Assembly: GCF_021130785.1 (NCBI RefSeq)
Contig: NW_025777513.1
Location: forward strand, 1 to 64,000
DNA from: Homalodisca vitripennis
Lineage: Eukaryota; Arthropoda; Insecta; Hemiptera; Cicadellidae
Length of the DNA stretch: 64,000 nucleotides
Reading direction: 5' to 3'
This document shows, piece after piece, positions 44,225 through 56,533 of this stretch; position 1 is the stretch's first letter; the number at the start of each line of letters is the position of its first letter. The position numbers and the translations under genes were made by a program. The notes beneath the pieces are model-generated. The model was not told the origin of the DNA. It made no database searches and saw nothing but the letters and a program-made list of their open reading frames with translations.

Positions 44225-45925
44225 ATTTAAAAACAAATACCCACTGCTACGAGAACAAATGCAATATTTATTTTGAATTGTTGTAGTACATCTTTATGAG
44301 GTTAATAATACAGAGTATTCTATTAGAAATTTATACCTTCCCAATCTACACATTTGTATAGCAGTTTAATTTGTACATTTAATTAAAACGTTGCTTTTTT
44401 ACTCTATGTCTATACCATTTCCTAAACATCCGATATGTATTCACAGCGCACTCTTGTTTAATCATGGTGAATATTAGTTTACACAATTTCAGTGTGATAT
44501 ATTTATCTAAGACAATATTGGTGATTCCTATGTTAAAACAAAGAATTAAATATGAATATAGTTTTGTATAATGGAGCCCCTTTACAAATTTTTCTATCTT
44601 TATAATATGTTAGTTATAGATTAATAGATTTTCAAAATAAGTCTTGTGTTTAATTTAATAACATGTATGATATTTAAAATTCAAAATAGTCATCTAATTT
44701 CTTGAAAACGGTAGTATTACTTTTATTTATTTATTTATGCAATTTATTATATGATAAAATAGTGATATAATAATCGGTAAACTACCCAACAAATTTAAAA
44801 CCCATCGATAACAAATCCATTGTCATATGTTCATACTTCAATAGCTTTTGGCAAGCACGTAGGAAAGATACGTAACCAATTTTCTTTAGCATTGGGACTG
44901 TATTTACTATTGCAGCTGAAATAGTTGGGTTTTCAAACGCGATCAAGGTAAAGATAATAAAACCATTCTTTACATCCACTGGTGTACGTAATGGAGAAAT
45001 TCGTTTCCAGTTTTATGTACTGGAAGTGATAAGTTTAGTCTTAGTGTTCCGAGCAATAAATGGAATTTGTAATAGTATATTACCTTATGTACCTAGCAGA
45101 AATTAGTGTTTTTTTATTTATAGCTTATAAAATAAACTGCTTATTATTTATTACTAGCTGTAGCTAACAATGTACAATGATTATGTACTTTGTCTACATT
45201 ATCTGTCATCATTATTGATATTGAAGGATTAAATAGCAAATTCCTAACCAATCATATCATATGTATACGATCATATCTTTTACTGTCGTATAATGTTTCT
45301 ATTAAAATACTCGTGCATATTGTTTTCTTTTGGCTATTGTTTATTAAGTTAGTACAACATTTTGGGTTAAAATTTTAAATTTATCATTCAAATTATGACG
45401 AACATAAATTTGGTAAATAACAACATCAAAACCTTGTTAGTGTGTAATTTTACGAACCATACTTACGTTTATTCAAGAGATGTTACTAAGGGCATTGACC
45501 TATACTAGTAATAAACAAAAAGTTTTTATTTTTAAAAGTATGTATAAAAATCCGTTTTATACGTACGTTGTAATCTGTGCTGTAATTCCCTGTACAAAGT
45601 TAAGCCCCACCGAACTTCAATATCATTCTAACATGATTTTAAATAACTATTTCTGAGAATTCACCTCATTATCGCTTAATACGCTAATAAATAAATGTTA
45701 TGTAGGTTATTTGTGAGAAGTAATATTGTCAATTTAATATTTATAACGTTTTGAAACTAAGGGAGATATTTATAATAGTGAAAGCCCTTAATATAATCTA
45801 TTACTATTTCAAAGCTGTAAAACCTTTGCAAACATTTGTAGAGACTTGAAATTAGAGAGATTGCTACTGATAGTTTTAGAGAAATCAGTATTTTCGTATA
45901 CATTCCACAGTTTAATAGTTGATCC
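44225..45925. other. AT-rich non-coding stretch
   Basis: A 65-codon frame at 44782-44979 (minus) and a 62-codon frame at 45190-45378 (plus) have no recognisable features. No gene supported. Confidence 0.5.
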
Positions 45926-45929
45926 TACA

Positions 45930-46520
45930 CAAAATACCTATGAATCTAGGTGGGACATCCAAAGACATCATCATCATATGAAGAGGTTTAGAATTTATTT
46001 AAATTACAGAAAGTAATATCGGCGGGGAGGAAAATCAGTAATTAATAAATTTCACATAAAAGTAAATGTGGATATATACAAAACTGGTAGTGTTTAAGAG
46101 TAAATGTGACGGTGTAAAGTAATATCCATAGAGATACCCTTAACCATATGGATGGGATACATGCAAACATAAATTGAAGTAGTAATCAGTTCAAAGATAT
46201 GAAGGGGTTGGTGATATATACGTGAACATAATTACAAACCTGTTACCAGTTGTAATAAAATGTATCAAATAAGGGAATTAAAATTTTTCTTTACTAAATA
46301 CTGGTAATGTAAAAAGTGAATGTATACTAAATATTTACAATAACCTTCTCTCAAGCAAACATATTCAGAGTTTAGTTTTGAGTATAAAAATCATATTTTC
46401 CTTCTCGTTTATGAAAGTAAAGCCAACGAGTAAGGTGTGTGACTCTGCTACTGACTTTTTGATCTACAGACTTTCCTCGAGCCTGCATCGTCAATATCAG
46501 ATTTTACTTTGAAGCAGCTA
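45930..46520 (-). repeat. Dispersed repeat family B, inverted copy
   Basis: The reverse complement begins at gatgcaggctcgaggaaagt, ctgtagatcaaaaagtcagt, agcagagtcacac (46430-46500), passes through atcccatccatatgg (46143-46160) and ends at ggatgtcccacctag (45948-45962), in the same order as copy 2. Confidence 0.6.
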
Positions 46521-46949
46521 TACATTAGGAATTGTTCACGAAAATTATTTCCCGAATATCCAGACTCATTCTCTTATGGATAAAATTTAATTTAAAAATT
46601 ATTTCTACTACAGTAACATTTCTTAGTACAAGGCATAAACATTAGCTATTAGAAATATTCTTATTTAAGAAAACACAAACATAATTCATAACAATATTTT
46701 ATCTTGGCCTTTACAAAATCAACGTAATTATGAGGACAACATCTACCTGCTTCGATATTCTCAAGAAATAAAAATCTCCAAGTGTTTTATTAAAAAAGCC
46801 TACTAATGAAACTGTTTTTCATCTCTATCCACCTTATAAAAAAAGGTAAGTAAGGAATCACGGTCCTACTGTTGTAAACTTAATCAAAAACCTTGTTGTG
46901 TAACCTGTAAGAACATGTCAACAAACAAAAACATTAAAAGTAATATACC

Positions 46950-48234
46950 TGTAACGTGTCTATAGTAAGGTTATCTTCTATAAACAAATCACAACTATTT
47001 TTGTTTTAGTATAAGAGCGATTAATTGTGTTCTGAACTAATAACCCTTTATTTTAAGAATGCACAAGTTCCAATGGAATTCAATAATTAAACTCGGTATA
47101 AAATAATAGTAATTTTAATAAAATTTAAAATCAATAATACAGCAACGCCAAGCTATCTTTTTTACTTAGAATTTATTCTCAATTATTTCATGTTTTTAAC
47201 CCATCAAAAGTTCACAAGTCCAGTCTTAAAACTAACAATCAATCAATCATTCAATAATTGTGTCCTTCAAGTTCTCAGTGCTAATGTTTCAACACAAACT
47301 CAAAATAAAAATCTTCATTAAACTTCAAAATAAAATAATCTTCTTATAATATAAAATACAACAAATAATAAAATACGACTTCTTCTCAAAATAAAAATCA
47401 AACAAATTAAGATAATATTAATATTTAATTTATGAACAAAGACAATGTCCAACCAGTTAAAGTCAAAATTGTATCAATTTCAAACTACTTATTTTCTGTA
47501 AATTTCCAATTTACAAATTATTGAATTATCTAGAATTATCCGCTTGGCTTTGAATGTTAAATTTAGGAACTTGTTAAAATATATATAGAATCTCAGAAGA
47601 TTAAATAAATTTTCTTTTGCAGTAGATTATTCCTGATTAAACCAAATTGAACAGGAAAAGATCATCAAGTAATTTTCTATTTCAATATTAAATTCTAACT
47701 TTCACAGTACCTCGCACATCTGCTGAAGACTTCTCCAAGTAACTAAAATGACTATTATAGATTAATTAATTCAAACTTGAGACTTTAAATTTTGAAAATA
47801 AATTTTAATCTTACAACTCAACAAACTCAACCTTCTTCCCGAAAAATCAAAACGGCAAGAGTTGGCTAAACCTTAATACGTCTACACTCTCTGAGCACAC
47901 AGCAAAGAATCTTCTTGAAAAACGTGGTTGAAGCCACCGGAAGGATCTAGAAGTCCCTCCCACCATCTAATCAAGCTAACATTGGCCAATCAAAATTGAG
48001 CAACACAATGTCTGAGTTGAATGGTACCTATCCAACCCAGACATGTAACCTGTGCTCAATACCTACATACAAAAGGAAGCTTCTAGCATTCCTCGAACCC
48101 GAATTGACAAGAAATTCAGCACTGCTGGAAGGTTCACAATCTTACAATTCAATTACTATATAAGTTTACAATTCTCTTAATTAAAAATAAAAATATTCCT
48201 ATAAATAATTCAATAATATAGGAAGCATCCTATA
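46950..48234 (-). repeat. LTR 1 of the tandem element (3' LTR)
   Basis: Starts tgtaacgtgtc and ends gcatcctata in plus orientation. On the minus strand an AATAAA signal lies near its end (plus-strand tttattttaag near 47051). Confidence 0.88.
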
Positions 48235-48272
48235 TCCTCCCTACCTTCAATGCTAGAAGCAAGGCTTCTAGT

Positions 48273-48410
48273 AATAATACGGGCAAACTACTAACATCAA
48301 TTAGCAAGGGGCTTTATTAATAATGAGGACAAACTACTAACATCAATTAGCAAGAGGCTTTAGTAATAATGAGGACAAACTACTAACATCAATTAGCAAG
48401 AGGCTTTAGA
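48273..48410. repeat. Three 46-bp tandem repeats
   Basis: Units start aataatacgg or aataatgagg and contain caaactactaacatcaatta at 46-bp spacing (48273, 48319, 48365); the last two are almost identical. The same array occurs at 53071-53208. Confidence 0.9.
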
Positions 48411-49464
48411 CCTCACCTACCTTTTACCAGAAATAAAAAAAAAATTTTTTTTTATACAACATTCACCTTACAAAGTTCAACCTTGAATATCCCTTAAACC
48501 AAGCAGATCAAAGAATAATTTCTTCCTACAATATGTTTACTTACAATTACTTACAATATGTTTACCTAATCACCTACAATAAAAACAAGTTAAATTCAAT
48601 TTAAGTTCAGAATATTTAAATTAGTACATCATCAATTAAGTTTACAGTTTAAAACACTAAGTTACTTCTCTAAACATTATTCTATTGAAAACCATAATTT
48701 ATTCTGTTAATTTAATTACACTACATCAAAACAATCAACATTTTAGAATCACTATAATCTTGTTACCTAACAGTCTCAGCTATATATAAATCAAATATTT
48801 ACATTTAATGTTTGGTTAAGTCCAAAACTGATGAACATATGTTTACAAACAAAGTTTAAAATGTAAACAAACAAGAATTATTAATGAAAGTTAAATATAT
48901 ATACTATGTTTCTTAACATCAATTAGACTACTAAAATATTATTTATTGTTACAAATCTTTGAATTTTAAAACCTTAATTCTCCAAGTTTGTTTTGTACCT
49001 TAAAAGTACATAAAGTATAATAACCTATTTTGAATTTATTACAATTAAGTCAAAAGTTTTAAAGATCCTTAAAACTAATTATTTAATTATAACAAGTTTA
49101 CTTTTACAATCAATAAGATACTAGTCAGTGTATAAACAATTGATTAATTTTAAAATGAATTTAAGCAAATACAATGATCTAATATACAAATGATGCAAAT
49201 ACAATGATGTTTTATATTTATTATCATTAAATCAAAATTTTAAAAGATCTTTAGAAGTAATTATTTAATTATTACAACTTTAGTTCAACAATCAATAAAA
49301 TATTAGTCAGTACATAAACAATTGATTAATTTTGAAATCATTTTAAGCAAATACAAAGATTCATATTTTTACATAATTCATTAATTTAAATGTTAAAGTA
49401 AGTATTCTAAAACTAACTATTTCGATGAATTTAGAAATGGAAAGTCTGTAGATAACGGTCCTGG

Positions 49465-49677
49465 TTATTGATCGAGAGCAGTTAACAATCTTATCTCGGT
49501 CCTTTGTTTGCGATGCCCACTGATAATCGACAGTCGCTTCCGAGACAGCTTGGACGGTAACGACAGTATACAGCTCCTGGCCAGGTCGCTCATCTCCTGC
49601 ACCTCGTACATAACCAATGACTTCGTTCCCTGATGTTGCATTTGTCTCGTTCTCAGCAATCGTTCCATATGAAACAT
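49465..49677 (-). other. 70-codon open frame of unknown function, kept in both internal regions
   Basis: GC-richer than its surroundings and identical to 54246-54458. The peptide (starting MFHMERLLRTRQMQHQ) is basic and matches nothing I recognise. It could be a gag or linker remnant, or an unrelated captured fragment. Its preservation may only reflect the recent duplication. Confidence 0.35.
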
Positions 49678-50305
49678 TTATTTAGAACCCTTTAAAAGTG
49701 TATCTGTAAAGATTAAATTATCAAATGTCCCTTTTTATTCACTCAGTACAATTCTTTGTATACCCCCAAAACGTTTAAGTTATTTCATAAATACATTTAT
49801 TTCGTCAGTCATCAACTTCATCAATCCACAGCACAAATTTTTACCATAAGGAGCTTTCTACGAGATCATCTCTTCTCATCTTTAACTGTGCAGTGCAGTG
49901 CTGTTAAAATAATGTTCTTTCTTTAAAAATTTTGGTAATCATTGTGGTGCAAATTAATACAAGTTAAATTATTTTTATTTTAATTTTAATCAGTGCTAGT
50001 TACTTGTTAAGTTATTATGGATAACCAATCCAGGTAAAAATTATATATAAGCTGTATCCTTTTTCACTAATTATTTTAATCTTAGTTTAGTGCTTATAAT
50101 GAGGTAATATCATGTTGTTCTTTCTCACTTTCACTGTGTAAACATTTACTCAGGGTTGTTGGAACATTTCATGTTATAGACCACAACCTGGGGTTTTCAC
50201 AACAAATACAGATTATTTTTCCATCCAAATTTGTTATTACAACAGGAAGGGTAGGACTCACATTCACCAAATATATATAGTGTGTCTGTATGCGTAAAGT
50301 AAATA

Positions 50306-50641
50306 CATGTCTCATTGTACTTTCACTCACATAGTAACATGTAGGTAGATTTCATAAAACATTAGTAATATCTATAACTAATTGGTTTGTTTATAAAATC
50401 CCACATTATTACATACTCATTAATCGTACAAGTTTCATGTATTAAACACTCACAGTCCATGTCCAACCCAATCGCACACATGTCTCATTGTACTATCACT
50501 CATATGGTAACATGCATGTCGATTTCATAAAACATTAGTAATATCTATAACTAATTGGTTTGTTTATAAAATCTCACATTATCACATACTCATTAATAGT
50601 ACAAGTTTCATGTATTAAAGACTCACAGTCCATGTCCTACC
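50306..50641. repeat. 173-bp tandem duplication inside the LTR element
   Basis: catgtctcattgtac at 50306 recurs at 50479; the two units match closely over nearly their whole length (for example ataaaacattagtaatatct and acaagtttcatgtattaaa). Equivalent duplication at 55089-55424. Confidence 0.85.
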
Positions 50642-50687
50642 CTGAAATTTACACCATACACTTTCTACACCTATATTCATTTTACCA

Positions 50688-51500
50688 TCATTGTTTTACC
50701 AGCTTCATGTTCATGCTGTGAACTCGCTTATATATATTTGCATCTCTCAGATCTTGCACCACAAAACTGACATCTGAAATTATGGCAATAATTTTGTAGG
50801 GTCCTTCGTAAATGGCATCCAACTTCTTTCTCTGAAAATTAACTTTACAATACACAATATCACCCTTCTTAAATCTAACATTGTTACCATATTTACTTAG
50901 TTTCTGATTTTTCAATCATTGTTGCTTCAAATTTTTGACTGCACTGATTAATTTATTTTTATTCTTTCCCCGTAATTCCTTATCTATTAAGTCCTTCAAA
51001 TTCCACCTCAAACCTAAACTATTATTTGGTTTATAATTAAACAACAGTTCAAACGGGGTCGATTTCACACTTTCATTAAATGTACAATTTAGTGATAACT
51101 GAATTTTTCCCAAATCTTTAGCCCATCCTCTTTTATTTTCAGAATAATAAACAATTAAAACTTGAATTAAACTTCGTAGGTAGACACTCCCCTTTTAATT
51201 AAAAAATATTTTGTATTCTTCAGTAGTTAAACAAGTTGCATTGTCATCCAATACACATTCAGGTAACGAGTAATTATTAAGTAATACTATTTTCTAAGGC
51301 TCTTAACACATTACCTGATGTTATTTCCCGCCGTGGAAGGCACCAAGTTAATTTATTCATATCTTCTACAATCATCATTATATATTGATATCCCTCTAAG
51401 ATGTTCCACATTGACTACTACCTTTAATTTAATAAGTTTTCATAATCTTTTTCTTGACTCTACGGCCACAGACCGGTTTACGATAAATACCCCTAAATTT
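50688..51500 (-). pseudogene. Integrase remnant, copy 1
   Basis: Minus-strand translation across frames gives integrase pieces in order: MIVEDMNKLTWCLP (core start, near 51350), DDNATCLTTEEYKIF (second catalytic-type Asp, near 51245), then KRGWAKDLGKIQLSLNCTFN, STPFELLFNYKPNN (51060) and the C-terminal domain VRFKKGDIVYCKVNF and YEGPYKIIAI (50775-50880). The region that should hold the catalytic Glu is deleted, so it cannot be functional. The style is that of Gypsy-type integrases. Confidence 0.78.
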
Positions 51501-51746
51501 AAATTCAAACAACAGTTCTTCTTTAATAAGTAGGTCCACCTTCAGTGACATAGTTTCACTAATTAAAGTTCAGTACTGTTCACAAAAGTCACTTTATATT
51601 AAAGTTTATTCCTCACAGAAAGATTTTTTATTAAAACAATTTATTAATTAATTTAATCTTCCTTAAAAGTTCACACAAACACCAATCACTGTTCAAATCT
51701 CCTTCACATCAACCGCTCAATTATACCGAGCAGAGTGGCGCAATTA

Positions 51747-53032
51747 TGTAACGTGTCTATAGTAAGGTTATCTTCTATAAACAAATCACAACTATTTTTG
51801 TTTTAGTATAAGAGCGATTAATTGTGTTCTGAACTAATAACCCTTTATTTTAAGAATGCACAAGTTCCAATGGAATTCAATAATTAAACTCGGTATAAAA
51901 ATAATAGTAATTTTAATAAAATTTAAAATCAATAATACAGCAACGCCAAGCTATCTTTTTTACTTAGAATTTATTCTCAATTATTTCATGTTTTTAACCC
52001 ATCAAAAGTTCACAAGTCCAGTCTTAAAACTAACAATCAATCAATCATTCAATAATTGTGTCCTTCAAGTTCTCAGTGCTAATGTTTCAACACAAACTCA
52101 AAATAAAAATCTTCATTAAACTTCAAAATAAAATAATCTTCTTATAATATAAAATACAACAAATAATAAAATACGACTTCTTCTCAAAATAAAAATCAAA
52201 CAAATTAAGATAATATTAATATTTAATTTATGAACAAAGACAATGTCCAACCAGTTAAAGTCAAAATTGTATCAATTTCAAACTACTTATTTTCTGTAAA
52301 TTTCCAATTTACAAATTATTGAATTATCTAGAATTATCCGCTTGGCTTTGAATGTTAAATTTAGGAACTTGTTAAAATATATATAGAATCTCAGAAGATT
52401 AAATAAATTTTCTTTTGCAGTAGATTATTCCTGATTAAACCAAATTGAACAGGAAAAGATCATCAAGTAATTTTCTATTTCAATATTAAATTCTAACTTT
52501 CACAGTACCTCGCACATCTGCTGAAGACTTCTCCAAGTAACTAAAATGACTATTATAGATTAATTAATTCAAACTTGAGACTTTAAATTTTGAAAATAAA
52601 TTTTAATCTTACAACTCAACAAACTCAACCTTCTTCCCGAAAAATCAAAACGGCAAGAGTTGGCTAAACCTTAATACGTCTACACTCTCTGAGCACACAG
52701 CAAAGAATCTTCTTGAAAAACGTGGTTGAAGCCACCGGAAGGATCTAGAAGTCCCTCCCACCATCTAATCAAGCTAACATTGGCCAATCAAAATTGAGCA
52801 ACACAATGTCTGAGTTGAATGGTACCTATCCAACCCAGACATGTAACCTGTGCTCAATACCTACATACAAAAGGAAGCTTCTAGCATTCCTCGAACCCGA
52901 ATTGACAAGAAATTCAGCACTGCTGGAAGGTTCACAATCTTACAATTCAATTACTATATAAGTTTACAATTCTCTTAATTAAAAATAAAAATATTCCTAT
53001 AAATAATTCAATAATATAGGAAGCATCCTATA
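51747..53032 (-). repeat. LTR 2 of the tandem element (shared, middle)
   Basis: 1,286 bp, nearly identical to the outer two; shared by both internal regions. The sequence on its left (gagtggcgcaatta) is the same as that left of LTR 3. Confidence 0.88.
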
Positions 53033-53070
53033 TCCTCCCTACCTTCAATGCTAGAAGCAAGGCTTCTAGT

Positions 53071-53208
53071 AATAATACGGGCAAACTACTAACATCAATT
53101 AGCAAGGGGCTTTATTAATAATGAGGACAAACTACTAACATCAATTAGCAAGAGGCTTTAGTAATAATGAGGACAAACTACTAACATCAATTAGCAAGAG
53201 GCTTTAGA
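53071..53208. repeat. Three 46-bp tandem repeats, second internal region
   Basis: Same units and order as 48273-48410. Confidence 0.9.
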
Positions 53209-55088
53209 CCTCACCTACCTTTTACCAGAAATAAAAAAAAAATTTTTTTTTATACAACATTCACCTTACAAAGTTCAACCTTGAATATCCCTTAAACCAA
53301 GCAGATCAAAGAATAATTTCTTCCTACAATATGTTTACTTACAATTACTTACAATATGTTTACCTAATCACCTACAATAAAAACAAGTTAAATTCAATTT
53401 AAGTTCAGAATATTTAAATTAGTACATCATCAATTAAGTTTACAGTTTAAAACACTAAGTTACTTCTCTAAACATTATTCTATTGAAAACCATAATTTAT
53501 TCTGTTAATTTAATTACACTACATCAAAACAATCAACATTTTAGAATCACTATAATCTTGTTACCTAACAGTCTCAGCTATATATAAATCAAATATTTAC
53601 ATTTAATGTTTGGTTAAGTCCAAAACTGATGAACATATGTTTACAAAACAAAGTTTAAAATGTAAACAAACAAGAATTATTAATGAAAGTTAAATATATA
53701 TACTATGTTTCTTAACATCAATTAGACTACTAAAATATTATTTATTGTTACAAATCTTTGAATTTTAAAACCTTAATTCTCCAAGTTTGTTTTGTACCTT
53801 AAAAGTACATAAAGTATAATAACCTATTTTGAATTTATTACAATTAAGTCAAAAGTTTTAAAGATCCTTAAAACTAATTATTTAATTATAACAAGTTTAC
53901 TTTTACAATCAATAAGATACTAGTCAGTGTATAAACAATTGATTAATTTTAAAATGAATTTAAGCAAATACAATGATCTAATATACAAATGATGCAAATA
54001 CAATGATGTTTTATATTTATTATCATTAAATCAAAATTTTAAAAGATCTTTAGAAGTAATTATTTAATTATTACAACTTTAGTTCAACAATCAATAAAAT
54101 ATTAGTCAGTACATAAACAATTGATTAATTTTGAAAATCATTTTAAGCAAATACAAAGATTCATTATTTTTAATAGTAGTAAGTATTCTAAAACTAACTA
54201 TTTCGATGAATTTAGAAATGGAAAGTCTGTAGATAACGGTCCTGGTTATTGATCGAGAGCAGTTAACAATCTTATCTCGGTCCTTTGTTTGCGATGCCCA
54301 CTGATAATCGACAGTCGCTTCCGAGACAGCTTGGACGGTAACGACAGTATACAGCTCCTGGCCAGGTCGCTCATCTCCTGCACCTCGTACATAACCAATG
54401 ACTTCGTTCCCTGATGTTGCATTTGTCTCGTTCTCAGCAATCGTTCCATATGAAACATTTATTTAGAACCCTTTAAAAGTGTATCTGTAAAGATTAAATT
54501 ATCAAATGTCCCTTTTTATTCACTCAGTACAATTCTTTGTATACCCCCAAAACGTTTAAGTTATTTCATAAATACATTTATTTCGTCAGTCATCAACTTC
54601 ATCAATCCACAGCAACAAATTTTTACCATAAGGAGCTTTCTACGAGATCATCTCTTCTCATCTTTAACTGTGCAGTGCAGTGCTGTTAAAATAATGTTTC
54701 TTTCTTTAAAAATTTTGGTAATCATTGTGGTGCAAATTAATACAAGTTAAATTATTTTTATTTTAATTTTAATCAGTGCTAGTTACTTGTTAAGTTATTA
54801 TGGATAACCAATCCAGGTAAAAATTATATATAAGCTGTATCCTTTTTCACTAATTATTTTAATCTTAGTTTAGTGCTTATAATGAGGTAATATCATGTTG
54901 TTCTTTCTCACTTTCACTGTGTAAACATTTACTCAGGGTTGTTGGAACATTTCATGTTATAGACCACAACCTGGGGTTTTCACAACAAATACAGATTATT
55001 TTTCCATCCAAATTTGTTATTACAACAGGAAGGGTAGGACTCACATTCACCAAATATATATAGTGTGTCTGTATGCGTAAAGTAAATA

Positions 55089-55424
55089 CATGTCTCATTG
55101 TACTTTCACTCACATAGTAACATGTAGGTAGATTTCATAAAAACATTAGTAATATCTATAACTAATTGGTTTGTTTATAAAATCCCACATTATTACATAC
55201 TCATTAATCGTACAAGTTTCATGTATTAAACACTCACAGTCCATGTCCAACCCAATCGCACACATGTCTCATTGTACTATCACTCATATGGTAACATGCA
55301 TGTCGATTTCATAAAACATTAGTAATATCTATAACTAATTGGTTTGTTTATAAAATCTCACATTATCACATACTCATTAATAGTACAAGTTTCATGTATT
55401 AAAGACTCACAGTCCATGTCCTAC
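55089..55424. repeat. ~174-bp tandem duplication, second internal region
   Basis: Units start at 55089 and 55263 (catgtctcattgtac). Confidence 0.85.
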
Positions 55425-55460
55425 CCTGAAATTTACACCATACACTTTCTACACCTATAT

Positions 55461-56285
55461 TCATTTTACCATCATTGGTTTTACCAGCTTCATGTTCATG
55501 CTGTGAACTCGCTTATATATATTTGCATCTCTCAGATCTTGCACCACAAAACTGACATCTGAAATTATGGCAATAATTTTGTAGGGTCCTTCGTAAATGG
55601 CATCCAACTTCTTTCTCTGAAAATTAACTTTACAATACACAATATCACCCTTCTTAAATCTAACATTGTTACCATATTTACTTAGTTTCTGATTTTTCAA
55701 TCATTGTTGCTTCAAAATTTTTGACTGCACTGATTAATTTATTTTTATTCTTTCCCCGTAATTCCTTATCTATTAAGTCCTTCAAATTCCACCTCAAACC
55801 TAAACTATTATTTGGTTTATAATTAAACAACAGTTCAAACGGGGTCGATTTCACACTTTCATTAAATGTACAATTTAGTGATAACTGAATTTTTCCCAAA
55901 TCTTTAGCCCATCCTCTTTTATTTTCAGAATAATAAACAATTAAAACTTGAATTAAACTTCGTAGGTAGACACTCCCCTTTTAATTAAAAAATATTTTGT
56001 ATTCTTCAGTAGTTAAACAAGTTGCATTGTCATCCAATACACATTCAGGTAACGAGTAATTATTAAGTAATACTATTTTCTAAGGCTCTTAACACATTAC
56101 CTGATGTTATTTCCCGCCGTGGAAGGCACCAAGTTAATTTATTCATATCTTCTACAATCATCATTATATATTGATATCCCTCTAAGATGTTCCACATTGA
56201 CTACTACCTTTAATTTAATAAGTTTTCATAATCTTTTTCTTGACTCTACGGCCACAGACCGGTTTACGATAAATACCCCTAAATT
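55461..56285 (-). pseudogene. Integrase remnant, copy 2
   Basis: Same broken integrase as 50688-51500. Two open pieces (55461-55700 and 55678-55899) carry the C-terminal domain and the STPFELLFNYKPNN block; a run-length change near 55712 alters how the pieces overlap. Confidence 0.78.
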
Positions 56286-56533
56286 TAAATTCAAAACAAC
56301 AGTTCTTCTTTAATAAGTAGGTCCACCTTCAGTGACATAGTTCACTAATTAAAGTTCAGTACTGTTCACAAAAGTCACTTTATATTAAAGTTTATTCCTC
56401 ACAGAAAGATTTTTTATTAAAAACAATTTATTAATTAATTTAATCTTCCTTAAAAGTTCACACAAACACCAATCACTGTTCAAATCTCCTTCACATCAAC
56501 CGCTCAATTATACCGAGCAGAGTGGCGCAATTA

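Larger units (their letters stand above)
48235..51746 (-). other. Internal region 1 of the tandem LTR element
   Basis: About 3.5 kb, mostly AT-rich non-coding. Contents from left: purine tract, a short palindrome ctagaagc-aag-gcttctag (48253-48271), three 46-bp tandem repeats (48273-48410), a diverged ~183-bp duplication (49044-49400), a GC-richer 70-codon frame (49465-49677), a 173-bp tandem duplication (50306-50641) and integrase remnants (50688-51500). Confidence 0.8.
53033..56533 (-). other. Internal region 2 of the tandem LTR element
   Basis: Nearly identical to 48235-51746. Differences are single-base run-length changes (for example 53645, 54602, 55710, 56340) and one replaced short segment near 54164-54180. 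Confidence 0.8.

Noticed and set aside
48273..48410. CRISPR-like array
   Set aside because: Three 46-bp head-to-tail tandem repeats without unique spacers, inside an LTR retrotransposon of a eukaryotic genome.
51856..52119. 87-codon plus-strand frame in LTR 2
   Set aside because: Located in an LTR on the strand opposite to the element; broken by a one-base change in LTR 1.
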